Part shown: piece by piece, positions 8,442-16,214 of the stretch | Numbering within the stretch: position 1 is the first letter of the stretch | Layout: every line of letters starts with the position of its first letter | NCBI GenBank assembly: GCA_910586715.1 | Contig: CAJUJG010000038.1 | Location: forward strand, 6,983 to 33,209 | Direction of reading: 5' to 3' | DNA length: 26,227 bases | Source: an uncultured Lachnospiraceae bacterium | Lineage (GTDB): Bacteria > Bacillota > Clostridia > Lachnospirales > Lachnospiraceae | Translations under genes and position numbers: made by a program | Notes under the pieces: generated by a model | Told to the model about the DNA's origin: nothing | Databases searched by the model: none | Seen by the model: the letters and a program-made list of their open reading frames with translations, nothing else

Positions 8442-8470
8442 AGTATAGCTCTATTGGGCGGAAATGTCAA
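8442..8470 (-). promoter_or_regulatory. Consensus sigma-A promoter of the aldolase gene
   Basis: On the minus strand, TTGACA (8465-8470) and TATACT (8442-8447) are separated by 17 bases, giving a leader of about 65 bases. It is among the best promoter matches in the window, in keeping with a highly expressed glycolytic gene. Confidence 0.85.
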
Positions 8471-8500
8471 TTTTTTAACAGGTGGTTTACGGAATTATTT

Positions 8501-9727
8501 TCATCCCCCAATCATCAGCTTTATATTTGCCCTTTTATGCCCAAGCTGCGCCGCCCTGCGTAAATAATCCCTCCTGATTCGATAACTCTCTGTGTCCCTG
8601 TACCGCTCTCGCGATATAAAAGAAGATGCCACAATGCAGAAAAACTCAATCAAAAAAATAAACGGTTTATCAAGCTCATTCAGCACTGCTGCCGACACCA
8701 GCAAAATAAAAAGTTTTATTAAAAATTCCACCGCTTTATCGGACAATAAATCCTTGTATCTTTCTGCCATATGATAATAATAATTTCTAAGCTCTTTCTT
8801 CGCGCGCAAATGTCCTCGTTCCGCTGCTTTCTCATACCATTCTATCGCCGAGTCTACATCTTCCGAGTTTCCCGCGATACGCATTAAATAACTTGCCAAA
8901 CGATACTGCGCTTCCTCATCTCCCTGCTCTGCCGCCTTTCGATACCACTTGGCCGCTTTGTCCATATCCAATCCGAAACCTTCTTCATACAATACTCCCA
9001 GATTATATTGTGCATTGTCATTCCCTTGCAAGGCAGATTTCTCAAACCATTCCATGGCCTTTTCCATATCCTTTTCGACGCCTTGCCCTAAATAATAGCA
9101 TTCGCCCAAAAGACATTGTGACTCTGCGTCTTCCTGTTCTGCTGCCATTGTCAGCCACTTTACCGCTTTTTTTACATCCCGTTCGACTTGCTTATTTATA
9201 TTTCCTAAATAATATAGTTTTCCCAAGAGCTTCTGCAGCCTGACATCCCCCTGTTCTGCTGCTTTTTCGTACCACGCTATTCCTCTTTTAAAATCCTTTT
9301 CGACACCTTCCCCATTGATATAGCAGGTCCCCAGATTATTCTGCGCGAATGCATGTCCCTGTTTTGCTGCTCTTTCAAACCATCTGACTGCTTTTCTTGT
9401 ATTCCGTTCAACTCCTTCTCCACAATAATAGCATAGCCCCAAATGGAATTGTGAACTGATATTTCCTTGTTCTGCCGCCTTTTCAAACAACTCAAACGCC
9501 CTTTGGAAATCCTTTTCGATTCCTCTTCCATAATAATAGCATACCCCTAGCGCATCCTGCGCGTCAGCATCTCCCTGCTCTGCCGCTTTCCAATACCCTT
9601 CTATGGCATCAAACGTGCTCTGCGCTACAGCATCTCTCTCTGCCTGTTTCCAAATCCACGCAGCCTCCTCCTGTTGTGATCCACATTCCTGCGTTTCCAT
9701 CTCCTCCGCTTGTCTCCCGTCCTCCAT
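8501..9727 (-). CDS. Sel1-like repeat protein with C-terminal membrane helices
   Basis: The protein has 408 residues. From about 43 to 310 it is a run of about seven Sel1-like repeats of about 36 residues with the pattern 'A..LG.CYY.G.GVEKD...A..WFEKAAEQG'. The fourth unit is slightly longer, with an inserted 'NINKQ'. Two hydrophobic segments follow (about 335-350 and 356-372), then a short tail with a half repeat ('YLRRAAQLGHKRANIKL'). Sel1 repeats form alpha-solenoids that hold protein partners, so this is probably a membrane-tethered scaffold with the repeats in the cytoplasm. There is no signal peptide. An AGGAG site lies 9 bases before the ATG. An overlapping leader ORF (9609-9800) covers the 5' end in another frame. 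Partner and role are unknown. Confidence 0.88.
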   Translation of the reverse strand: MEDGRQAEEMETQECGSQQEEAAWIWKQAERDAVAQSTFDAIEGYWKAAEQGDADAQDALGVCYYYGRGIEKDFQRAFELFEKAAEQGNISSQFHLGLCYYCGEGVERNTRKAVRWFERAAKQGHAFAQNNLGTCYINGEGVEKDFKRGIAWYEKAAEQGDVRLQKLLGKLYYLGNINKQVERDVKKAVKWLTMAAEQEDAESQCLLGECYYLGQGVEKDMEKAMEWFEKSALQGNDNAQYNLGVLYEEGFGLDMDKAAKWYRKAAEQGDEEAQYRLASYLMRIAGNSEDVDSAIEWYEKAAERGHLRAKKELRNYYYHMAERYKDLLSDKAVEFLIKLFILLVSAAVLNELDKPFIFLIEFFCIVASSFISRERYRDTESYRIRRDYLRRAAQLGHKRANIKLMIGG

Positions 9728-9800
9728 CTTGGAATTCTCCTTTTCGTATCTTCCATTTCACCAAAGCGCACTTATTTTTCGACTTCAAATAAACTCCCAT
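9609..9800 (-). CDS. Small leader ORF overlapping the Sel1 gene start, uncertain
   Basis: A 63-codon frame begins at an ATG with an excellent GGGAGG site 8 bases upstream (9809-9814), just inside the transcript of the promoter at 9825-9853. It begins MGVYLKSKNKCALVKWKIRK and overlaps the first 119 bases of the Sel1 gene in a different frame. The Sel1 frame is closed by a stop shortly before its own ATG, so this is not a simple N-terminal extension. It may be a translated leader that couples or limits Sel1 translation. The C-terminal half is low in recognisable structure because it is written over Sel1 codons. Confidence 0.4.
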   Translation of the reverse strand: MGVYLKSKNKCALVKWKIRKGEFQDGGRETSGGDGNAGMWITTGGGCVDLETGRERCCSAEHV

Positions 9801-9824
9801 AAGTCACGCCTCCCTTTATGGTTT

Positions 9825-9853
9825 ATTATATGGGAAATTGGATAAATTAACAA
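9825..9853 (-). promoter_or_regulatory. Sigma-A promoter of the leader ORF and Sel1 gene
   Basis: On the minus strand, TTGTTA (9848-9853) and TATAAT (9825-9830) are separated by 17 bases. The expected transcript start lies about 18 bases before the leader ORF ATG and about 90 bases before the Sel1 ATG. Confidence 0.75.
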
Positions 9854-9873
9854 GGTTATTCCGCTGTTTGCGT

Positions 9874-10048
9874 TCAATGATCTAAAACTTCCCAAGCATC
9901 TAAGGCTTCAACTAGCCGTCCTTGTGCCTGGAACCCCACAATCCAGTCAGTTCCCTTTATCCAAATGCAATACATTCGCACCGGAAACGATACCTTCCTT
10001 AGCAAGGCTTGCATTAAATGCCAACAGTTCAGGAAGAATATCTGACAT
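9874..10048 (-). pseudogene. Possible small gene remnant broken by a one-base frameshift
   Basis: An ATG at 10048 has an AAAGGAAA-type ribosome binding site and opens a 33-codon frame (MSDILPELLAFNASLAKEGI and on), stopped at 9947. Removing one G from the GGG near 9952-9955 would join it to another frame reading GTDWIVGFQAQGRLVEALDA and ending at 9874, giving 58 residues of plausible protein. I recognise no family. It may be a decayed gene, a sequencing error or chance. The remaining bases of 9801-10218 hold promoters only. Confidence 0.3.
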
Positions 10049-10080
10049 AGAATTTCCTTTCCGCCCACAAAAAAATATGA

Positions 10081-10165
10081 TATAATGAGCGCAAGAGAGC
10101 AAAGTGGACTTGTACATTTTGCGAACGGCGAATGTTGATCAGAAATCGCAGATTTATGATATAAT
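10081..10165 (+). promoter_or_regulatory. Two extended -10 promoter elements upstream of the YunG-like gene
   Basis: TGATATAAT occurs twice, with the hexamer at 10081-10086 and again at 10160-10165. Both have the TGn extension that compensates for a poor -35; no good TTGACA lies upstream of either at 17 bases. The second is 54 bases before the ATG at 10219. Tandem use, or one copy serving as an upstream start, is possible. Confidence 0.5.
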
Positions 10166-10218
10166 GAAAACCACAGACAAAGATTGATGAATATTAAAAT
10201 CATGGGAGGATACGCCAA

Positions 10219-10644
10219 ATGAAAGAATACAAATTTTATGGCTGGGAAACAGCTAATATAAAGGATGACAATGGTCTGACACCGAGGGATTATTATGATA
10301 TCCTTTTTGGCATTTGGTGTGCCGGCACCTGTGCTCCGCGAATGAGGAACGAATGGAGTGCCGATAATCCTACACTCGGACAGTGTTCCATTACGGCGTT
10401 CCTAATGCAGGATTTTTTCGGCGGCAAGGTTTACGGAATCTTAAGACCCGATGGAAATTATCACTGTTTCAACGTGGCAGACGGCTGTGTATTTGATCTG
10501 ACCAGTGAACAGTTCGGGGATGAGGCGCTGAATTACGACAACTGTCCGGAGCAGTTTAGGGAAACGCACTTTGCAAAAGAGGAAAAACGGCTGCGGTACG
10601 AATATCTGCGGGCACAGCTTCTAGGCAAACATCCGTTTGTATGA
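10219..10644 (+). CDS. YunG-like protein
   Basis: The protein has 141 residues and appears cytoplasmic, with no signal or membrane segment. The central part reads 'NPTLGQCSITAFLMQDFFGG', then 'HCFNV' and 'VFDLTSEQFG', the pattern I associate with the YunG family: a conserved Cys in GQC, a His before the last strand and an Asp in DLT. That Cys-His-Asp arrangement resembles papain-fold enzymes, but no activity is established that I know of. GGGAGG lies 7 bases before the ATG. It is probably a single-gene unit, with thrH behind its own promoter downstream. The family call is from memory of the motif. Confidence 0.65.
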   Translation: MKEYKFYGWETANIKDDNGLTPRDYYDILFGIWCAGTCAPRMRNEWSADNPTLGQCSITAFLMQDFFGGKVYGILRPDGNYHCFNVADGCVFDLTSEQFGDEALNYDNCPEQFRETHFAKEEKRLRYEYLRAQLLGKHPFV

Positions 10645-10667
10645 CGCAAGCCCCTGTAAACAAACAC

Positions 10668-10716
10668 TTCCCCCAAACAAAAAAATATGCTATAATAACT
10701 CTGTTCCAACAGAACA
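10668..10716 (+). promoter_or_regulatory. Extended -10 promoter of thrH with an inverted repeat at the transcript start
   Basis: TGC-TATAAT places the -10 at 10691-10696; the -35 position (10668-10673, TTCCCC) is poor. The bases before this -10 closely match those before the -10 at 10081. A perfect TGTTC-5-GAACA inverted repeat (10702-10716) covers the expected transcript start and could be an operator or a short 5' hairpin. Confidence 0.5.
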
Positions 10717-10750
10717 TATGCAAAATGAATACAAATTGGAGGATTTACAG

Positions 10751-11353
10751 ATGAACATAATCTGCTTAGACTTAGAGGGCGTACTCGTCCCCGAAATATG
10801 GATTGCCTTCGCCGAGGCGAGCGGCATTCCCGAACTCAAAAAAACAACCCGCGATGAGCCGGACTACGACAAGCTTATGACATGGCGTCTTGGTGTGCTC
10901 AAAGAGCACGGACTCGGTTTAAAGGAAATTCAGGAAACCATCGCCAAAATCGACCCAATTCCCGGTGCAAAGGAGTTTTTGGACGAACTGCGCTCCATAA
11001 CGCAAGTCATCATCATCAGCGACACCTTTGAGCAGTTTGCCACACCGTTAATGAAGAAACTCGGCTGGCCGACAATTTTCTGCAATTCCCTCGAGGTTGC
11101 GCCAAACGGAGAAATCACGGGCTTTCAAATGCGCTGCGAGCAGTCAAAGCTTACAACCGTAAAGGCATTGCAGTCCATCGGCTACGAAACCATTGCAAGC
11201 GGCGACAGCTACAATGACCTTGCAATGATTAAAGCAGGCAAGGCAGGCTTTTTGTTCAAGAGCACCGATAAAATCAAGGCAGACAATCCCGAGCTGCCTG
11301 CGTTTGAAACATACGATGAACTCATGAGTGCAATCAAAAAGGCTATGGATTAA
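10751..11353 (+). CDS. thrH: ThrH: phosphoserine phosphatase / homoserine phosphotransferase
   Basis: A HAD-superfamily enzyme of 200 residues, the usual ThrH length. It begins 'CLDLEGVLVPEIWIAFAE', with nucleophile Asp7 and Glu9 in place of the usual second aspartate, a mark of ThrH. 'IISDTF' holds Ser90, Lys133 is the motif III lysine and 'GDSYND' (151-156) binds magnesium. ThrH of Pseudomonas dephosphorylates phosphoserine and can move the phosphate to homoserine, linking serine and threonine synthesis. The start at 10751 was chosen for GGAGG at 10739-10743; the frame upstream of it reads through the promoter and looks random. It is a single gene ending in a terminator shared with the converging sugar-binding protein gene. 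Confidence 0.93.
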   Translation: MNIICLDLEGVLVPEIWIAFAEASGIPELKKTTRDEPDYDKLMTWRLGVLKEHGLGLKEIQETIAKIDPIPGAKEFLDELRSITQVIIISDTFEQFATPLMKKLGWPTIFCNSLEVAPNGEITGFQMRCEQSKLTTVKALQSIGYETIASGDSYNDLAMIKAGKAGFLFKSTDKIKADNPELPAFETYDELMSAIKKAMD

Positions 11354-11366
11354 CCCCATAGCCTTT
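11338..11366. terminator. Bidirectional terminator shared by thrH and the distal binding-protein gene
   Basis: AAAGGCTATGG (11338-11348) pairs with CCATAGCCTTT (11356-11366) around a 7-base loop. The stop codon of thrH lies in the loop, and that of the converging gene (11365-11367) overlaps the outer end of the other arm. The T tracts are short on both sides. Confidence 0.7.
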
Positions 11367-12405
11367 AATATTCTCTGCTCTCAAGCAGCGTTTCAATATC
11401 CATCCGATAGTCAAAATATGTTTCGTCTATATACTGCACTTTCTCAACTGCCTCGCCGCGCTCAAGCCTTTGGATGGTTTCTTCTACCAGAGGCGCAATA
11501 ATCGGATTACACTCAAAATCCGCCATGATTTCCCCTTTTTGCACCAGCAGCAGCGCATCGCGCACCGCATCAAACGAAATAATCATAATATCGCCGTTTT
11601 TGCCAAGCTTCAGCCCCGCCTCCTTAATCGCCTCAATCGCACCAAATGTCATATTGTCGTTTTCGCTGATTACAACATCAATATCGTCATACGTGTCCAG
11701 GAAATACTCCATGACTTCATACGCCTTTGCCTGCGTGAAATCCCCTGACTGATATTCCAGCATATTCCAGTTCGCGTGTTTTTCCATAACTTCTGCAAAG
11801 CCGGACGTCCTGCCAATCTGTGCAGTAGATCCGGGCGTTCCCTGCAGCGTGACAATGTTAATCTTTTCATTTCTTCTGCCGCGCGATTCCAAATAATCCG
11901 CAAGCCATTCACCCGCGTTTCTGCCCTCCTGCATTAAATCACTGCCAACCCGGCAAATATAAAGGCTCTCGTCCTCCACCGATACATTCCTGTCCACGAT
12001 AATCACCGGAATGCCCGCGTCCTGTGCCTCCTTTAACACTGCGTCCCAACCTGTCTCCACAATCGGAGCAAGCACAATATAGTCAACATCCTTTAAAATA
12101 AACTTCCGGAGTGCTTTCACCTGATTTTCCTGCTTTTGCTGTCCGTCCTCAAAAATCAGATAATAACCTTTTTCCTCCGTAAACGTATCCATATACGCCT
12201 TTGTATTCATCATGCGCCAGTCCGATTCCGAACCGACCTGCGAAATGCCAATCACAATATCGTCCTCGTCCGGTCTGCTCTCGCTTTCCGGCTCCGATTT
12301 CGGTGTTATTGCCGCGTCATTTCCGTTACTGCATCCGGCAAGCAAAAGTAAAAAGCAAAGCAAAAAAGCGAATAAAAATAAATTTTTTCGTTTCCGCACC
12401 ATCAT
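11365..12405 (-). CDS. Second sugar-binding lipoprotein of the YtfQ-like ABC system
   Basis: The protein has 346 residues. The signal peptide ends in a lipobox LLAGC with Cys25 as the lipidation site. The rest is a periplasmic-binding-protein type 1 fold, close to YtfQ: 'QVGSESDWR', 'DYIVLAPI', 'GWDAVLKEAQDAGIPVIIVDR', 'SGDFTQAKAYEVM' and 'ISFDAVRDAL'. It is a clear paralogue of the first binding protein (16283-17398) but lacks the Ala/Pro/Glu/Thr linker. Start at 12405 follows GGGAGG by 8 bases; a GTG at 12414 is less likely. It is the last gene of the transporter operon, after a hairpin. It may broaden substrate range or act as a sensor for the nearby histidine kinase. Confidence 0.9.
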   Translation of the reverse strand: MMVRKRKNLFLFAFLLCFLLLLAGCSNGNDAAITPKSEPESESRPDEDDIVIGISQVGSESDWRMMNTKAYMDTFTEEKGYYLIFEDGQQKQENQVKALRKFILKDVDYIVLAPIVETGWDAVLKEAQDAGIPVIIVDRNVSVEDESLYICRVGSDLMQEGRNAGEWLADYLESRGRRNEKINIVTLQGTPGSTAQIGRTSGFAEVMEKHANWNMLEYQSGDFTQAKAYEVMEYFLDTYDDIDVVISENDNMTFGAIEAIKEAGLKLGKNGDIMIISFDAVRDALLLVQKGEIMADFECNPIIAPLVEETIQRLERGEAVEKVQYIDETYFDYRMDIETLLESREY

Positions 12406-12429
12406 GCCTGCCACCTCCCGCCGTTAAAA

Positions 12430-12468
12430 TTACCCCTGCATTTTGCACGATGGCAAAAATAGGGGTAA
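12430..12468 (-). terminator. Intercistronic hairpin before the second binding-protein gene
   Basis: TTACCCCT and AGGGGTAA form an 8-bp outer stem (12430-12437 with 12461-12468), and the interior can pair further through TTTTGC/GCAAAA. On the minus strand the stem is followed by TTTTAAC, a weak T tract. It may end part of the operon transcripts or protect an mRNA end, lowering the second binding protein relative to the permeases. Confidence 0.55.
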
Positions 12469-12479
12469 CCAAAATCACA

Positions 12480-13499
12480 TTATACTTTCTTGCTTTCCTT
12501 AATTTTAGCAAATATCGCCTGCAAAAGAATGAAGAAACATAACAGGATCGCCGTAATAATGTTCGCCCATGAGCTTACCAGCTTACCGTTCGATTTTACC
12601 AAAGTTGAAATGGTTCCGTTGATAAACACACCGACAAGGGAGCCTAGCACATTTCCCACACCTCCGGTCAGAAGCGTTCCGCCGATAACGGAAGAGGAAA
12701 TCGCATCCATTTCCAGTCCTGTTGCCTGCGTTGTCGTACCGCACATTGTATTTAAGCAGTAGCAGATACCGCCAATCGAGGTTAAAAGACTGCACAGTGT
12801 ATATGTGAGAAGCTTTGTCCTGCGGACATTAAGTCCCATCAATGTAGCTGATACCTGATTGCCTCCCACCGCGTAAATACTTCTTCCAAATTTGGTGTAT
12901 TTCAACATTAAGAACACGAGAACTACTACCAAAAGTGCAACGACAACCGTCGGCCGGATAAAAGGAACCTGATAAATACCCTTTTTGTTTGTATACCCTC
13001 CAAACGGAATGCTGATTTTCATATTTGAGATTGCCGTAAACAGCTTATCCGAAACGATACTCACCTGATCCTTACAGATAACCGCCGTCATACCTCTCGC
13101 AAAGAACATTCCCGCCATCGTCACAATAAATGGCTGAATTTCCAAATAAGCCACACAATATCCCTGAACCATACCGAACACGATTCCGATAACTAACACC
13201 AAAATCATCAGCACAGGGCTGCTCATTCCCCACTGCTCCATGCCGACTGCCAAAAACATACAGTCCATTGCAATCAGGGAACCGACAGAAATATCAATAC
13301 CGCCTGTCAGCATGACACAGGTCATACCGCTTGCAACGGCAATTAGTCCCGCATTGTTAATCAGTACGTTTAAAAACGTCTGAAGGTGTGTAAAGCCCTT
13401 ATCCGCATATATGATGCAGCCGCCTAAATACATGACAATAAACAGGACTACCGTAATCGCCAATAAAATATTATTGCCCCCAAGCTTTAATTTTTTCAT
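12480..13499 (-). CDS. Sugar ABC transporter permease, YjfF-like
   Basis: The protein has 339 residues and about ten hydrophobic helices of the BPD_transp_2 (RbsC-type) family. The family hallmark 'LTGGIDISVGS' lies at about 64-74, followed by 'IQPFIVTMAGMFFARG', with 'AVGGNQVSATLMGLNVRRTKLLTYTL' as the cytoplasmic loop that contacts the ATPase. It is most like YjfF, the second permease of the E. coli galactofuranose importer. It starts 2 bases after the first permease stops, and its ribosome binding site AAAGGAGGTG lies within that gene, so the two are coupled and form a heterodimeric pore. The substrate here cannot be read from the sequence. Confidence 0.9.
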   Translation of the reverse strand: MKKLKLGGNNILLAITVVLFIVMYLGGCIIYADKGFTHLQTFLNVLINNAGLIAVASGMTCVMLTGGIDISVGSLIAMDCMFLAVGMEQWGMSSPVLMILVLVIGIVFGMVQGYCVAYLEIQPFIVTMAGMFFARGMTAVICKDQVSIVSDKLFTAISNMKISIPFGGYTNKKGIYQVPFIRPTVVVALLVVVLVFLMLKYTKFGRSIYAVGGNQVSATLMGLNVRRTKLLTYTLCSLLTSIGGICYCLNTMCGTTTQATGLEMDAISSSVIGGTLLTGGVGNVLGSLVGVFINGTISTLVKSNGKLVSSWANIITAILLCFFILLQAIFAKIKESKKV

Positions 13500-13501
13500 C
13501 C

Positions 13502-14563
13502 CTATGCCACCTCCTTTGCAACTGCCTTTTTCGCAGACAGCTTCTTGAAGTAATCCTTTACAGGCTGTGACTGGATGACTACGATCAAGATAACTACGAT
13601 TGCCTTGAACACCGGCGCCTGCGCGGAAGAAACGCCCAACGCATACAATGTTGTCGTAATCGCCTGAATCGTATATGCGCCGATAATGGAACCGGCAAGA
13701 TTAAACTTACCGCCGCCAAGGCTGTTACCGCCAAGCGCCACCGCAAGGATTGCATCCAATTCCATATTCAGACCGATGTTGTTTGTATCGGCAGAATAAA
13801 TTCTGCATGTTGCAACCAAACCTGCAATACCTGCGCACAGACCGCAGATTACATAGCATAACAGAATAATCTTTGCAGAATTAAAACCGGAAATTCTCGA
13901 AGCTCTTTTGTTAATGCCGACACTTTGGATATACGTTCCAAGCGCTGTCGATTTTAACACAACCGATGCAATTGCAACACAGACTGCCGCAATAATAATC
14001 GGTGTCGGAATAATACCGCAGTATGCGCCGAAAAACTGGAACGAAGGCACACGCACATACACGATATTGCTGTTACACAGCAAAAGACCAATCGCCCTGC
14101 CCGCAGACCATAAAATCAATGTCGCGACCATCGGCTGAATGTTCATATAAGCAACCAAAAATCCGTTAAACAGACCGCAGACACATGCGATTGCAACGCC
14201 TGCCAGCATACCTACCCAAAGGGGTACGGCATAGTTGCTTACATTCGTCACACCGTAGCCCGCCAGCAGCATACAGCACAGACCGCCGGACAAACTCATA
14301 ACAGAGCCTACGGAAATATCCGTACCTGCGGAAGCAGATACCACAAGCGTCATTCCAATCGCCAAAATTGCAACTTCACTGCCTCGATTTAAAATATCAA
14401 TCAAACGTCCGTATAAAATACCGTTGTTAATACTGATTGAGAAGAAACCAAACGGAGGATTACCGCTTGCAATATCATAAATTACGTTAATCATCATCAC
14501 GAGAATCATACTGAAAATCGGGAGGAACAGCTTCATTTTTGTAATTTTTTTCACTTTATCCAT
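13502..14563 (-). CDS. Sugar ABC transporter permease, YtfT-like
   Basis: The protein has 353 residues, a multi-helix RbsC-type permease. 'VVSASAGTDISVGSVMSLSGG' at about 80-100 is the family hallmark with SAGTDISVGS in place of the more common GGIDLSVG. 'SVGINKRASRISGFNSAK' is the ATPase-coupling loop and 'ALGGNSLGGGKFNLAGSIIGA' the C-terminal signature. It pairs with the YjfF-like permease that follows. The AGGAG ribosome binding site is 12 bases from the ATG, longer than usual, with no better start in frame. The ATPase gene lies upstream, across a 78-base gap that holds a hairpin. Confidence 0.9.
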   Translation of the reverse strand: MDKVKKITKMKLFLPIFSMILVMMINVIYDIASGNPPFGFFSISINNGILYGRLIDILNRGSEVAILAIGMTLVVSASAGTDISVGSVMSLSGGLCCMLLAGYGVTNVSNYAVPLWVGMLAGVAIACVCGLFNGFLVAYMNIQPMVATLILWSAGRAIGLLLCNSNIVYVRVPSFQFFGAYCGIIPTPIIIAAVCVAIASVVLKSTALGTYIQSVGINKRASRISGFNSAKIILLCYVICGLCAGIAGLVATCRIYSADTNNIGLNMELDAILAVALGGNSLGGGKFNLAGSIIGAYTIQAITTTLYALGVSSAQAPVFKAIVVILIVVIQSQPVKDYFKKLSAKKAVAKEVA

Positions 14564-14591
14564 ATTATAACCATGCTCCTTTCATAGCCTG

Positions 14592-14619
14592 CAAGTTTGG
14601 GCTGCAAAGCGCAAACTTG
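14592..14619 (-). repeat. Intercistronic inverted repeat between the ATPase and first permease genes
   Basis: CAAGTTTG (14592-14599) pairs with CAAACTTG (14612-14619), with an inner GC pair. No T tract follows on the minus strand, so it is more likely an mRNA processing or stability element than a terminator. Confidence 0.45.
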
Positions 14620-14641
14620 TAAGATTGGAAATTTTTAATTT

Positions 14642-16162
14642 TCAATCTTTTCCACCTCCCGCAATTGCTTTCATAACGCCTTCCTGTGTTAAATCATCGC
14701 CGCTGATCTCCCCAACCTTGGCGCCGTCCCGAAGCACCGCCATACGGTTACAGGTTCGAAGCATCTCCTCGATTTCCGAAGAAATAAACATAACGCTCTT
14801 TCCTTCGTCCGCAAGCTTCAGCACCAGCTTCTGAATTTCCGTCTTGGTTCCAATATCAATACCACGGGTAGGCTCATCTAGGATCAGGAAATCCGGATCG
14901 GTTGCAAGCCATCTTGCCAAAATCGCCTTCTGCTGATTTCCGCCGGAAAGCTGCTTAATCAGGGTCTCCCTGCTCGCTGTCTTAATCTGCAACATCTCAA
15001 TAAATTTATCTGCAATTTCAATCTGCTTTGCCATCGGAATTTTTTTAAAGATGCCCTGTTTGGCCTGCATGGCAAGGATAATATTTTCACGCACGGACAA
15101 ATCTCCGATAATGCCTTCTGCTTTTCTGTCATCCGGCAGAAGCCCCATGCCAAGGTTCATGGCGTCAATCGGATTCTTGATCGTTACGTCCTTCTCTTTT
15201 ACCTTCAAGGTACCGGTCTGCGCCCTGTCTGCACCGTAAATCGCGCGCGCCAGCTCGCTTCGTCCGCTTCCCAAAAGTCCGGTCAGTCCGATAACCTCAC
15301 CTTTATGTATCTCCAAATCAAACGGTTTGATTGTTCCGGCATGGCTGAGTCCCTTTGCATCAATGACGAGCGGCTCCTTCGACTTGTCTCCGCTGCCCTC
15401 CTGCTTGATGCTTGCCAAATCGTCAAAATCTTTCCCCATCATGGCTGCAACCAGCTTCACGCGCGGCAGTTCCTCAATACTGTATTCCCCTACCAGCGTA
15501 CCGTTTCTAAGAACCGTGATGCCGTCACAAACCTCATAAACCTGCTCCAGGAAATGCGTTACAAACATGATGCCAACGCCCTTATCACGAAGTCTTCTCA
15601 TCATAACGAACAGCTTTGCCACCTCGTTATCGTCCAGCGAAGATGTCGGCTCATCCAAAATCAGAACCTTACAATCCATATCCACCGCACGGGCAATTGC
15701 AATCATCTGCTGCAGCGCCAATGAATACTCTTCCAAATTCTGCGTTACATCAACGTCCAAATCCAAATCCTTCATCAGCTTTGCAGCCATCTCGTTCATT
15801 TTCCTTCTGTTCACCGTATGGAACTTTGTCATCGGCTCTCTGCCGATAAACAGATTCTCCGCCACAGAAAGATTCGGACACAGGTTTACTTCCTGATAAA
15901 CCGTGGAAATTCCTTTGCGTTGCGCATCTAACGTGTCCCTGTTCACAACCGGACCGTCAATGCCGTCTAAATGAATTTCTCCGGCTTCAAATTTATTTAC
16001 CCCGGTAAGACATTTAATCAGTGTGGACTTCCCGGCGCCGTTTTCCCCCATAAGCGCACGGATCTCTCCTTTTCTCAGATTGAAATCCACATTTTCCAAC
16101 GCTTTTACACCGGGGAAGGTCATACAGATTCCTTTTGCACTTAAAACAATATTATTTTCCAT
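14642..16162 (-). CDS. Sugar ABC transporter ATP-binding protein, YtfR-like, two nucleotide-binding domains
   Basis: The protein has 506 residues, the usual length for the MglA/RbsA/YtfR family of fused double ATPases. The first domain has Walker A GENGAGKST (39-47), 'EYSLALQQMIAIARA' in the signature place and Walker B 'VLILDEPTSSLD'. The second has a degenerate Walker A 'GLLGSGRSE', a canonical 'LSGGNQQKAILARW' and 'FLILDEPTRGIDIG'. Such unequal halves are normal in this family. The start at 16162 follows AGGAG, whereas the frame upstream of it reads through an intercistronic hairpin. It powers the two permeases downstream. Nothing is missing from the expected catalytic residues. Confidence 0.95.
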   Translation of the reverse strand: MENNIVLSAKGICMTFPGVKALENVDFNLRKGEIRALMGENGAGKSTLIKCLTGVNKFEAGEIHLDGIDGPVVNRDTLDAQRKGISTVYQEVNLCPNLSVAENLFIGREPMTKFHTVNRRKMNEMAAKLMKDLDLDVDVTQNLEEYSLALQQMIAIARAVDMDCKVLILDEPTSSLDDNEVAKLFVMMRRLRDKGVGIMFVTHFLEQVYEVCDGITVLRNGTLVGEYSIEELPRVKLVAAMMGKDFDDLASIKQEGSGDKSKEPLVIDAKGLSHAGTIKPFDLEIHKGEVIGLTGLLGSGRSELARAIYGADRAQTGTLKVKEKDVTIKNPIDAMNLGMGLLPDDRKAEGIIGDLSVRENIILAMQAKQGIFKKIPMAKQIEIADKFIEMLQIKTASRETLIKQLSGGNQQKAILARWLATDPDFLILDEPTRGIDIGTKTEIQKLVLKLADEGKSVMFISSEIEEMLRTCNRMAVLRDGAKVGEISGDDLTQEGVMKAIAGGGKD

Positions 16163-16214
16163 AAAGACTTCTCCTTCCAGAGTTTTTCTTCCCGGGTATG
16201 AATTTTTGTAAAAT

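Noticed and set aside
9874..10218. The full 114-codon minus frame as a gene
   Set aside because: Its first half reads antisense through two promoters and has no ribosome binding site; only the second half is protein-like.
10637..10750. N-terminal extension of ThrH by 38 residues
   Set aside because: The extension covers the promoter and ribosome binding site, and ThrH proteins begin at the MNIICLDLEG segment.
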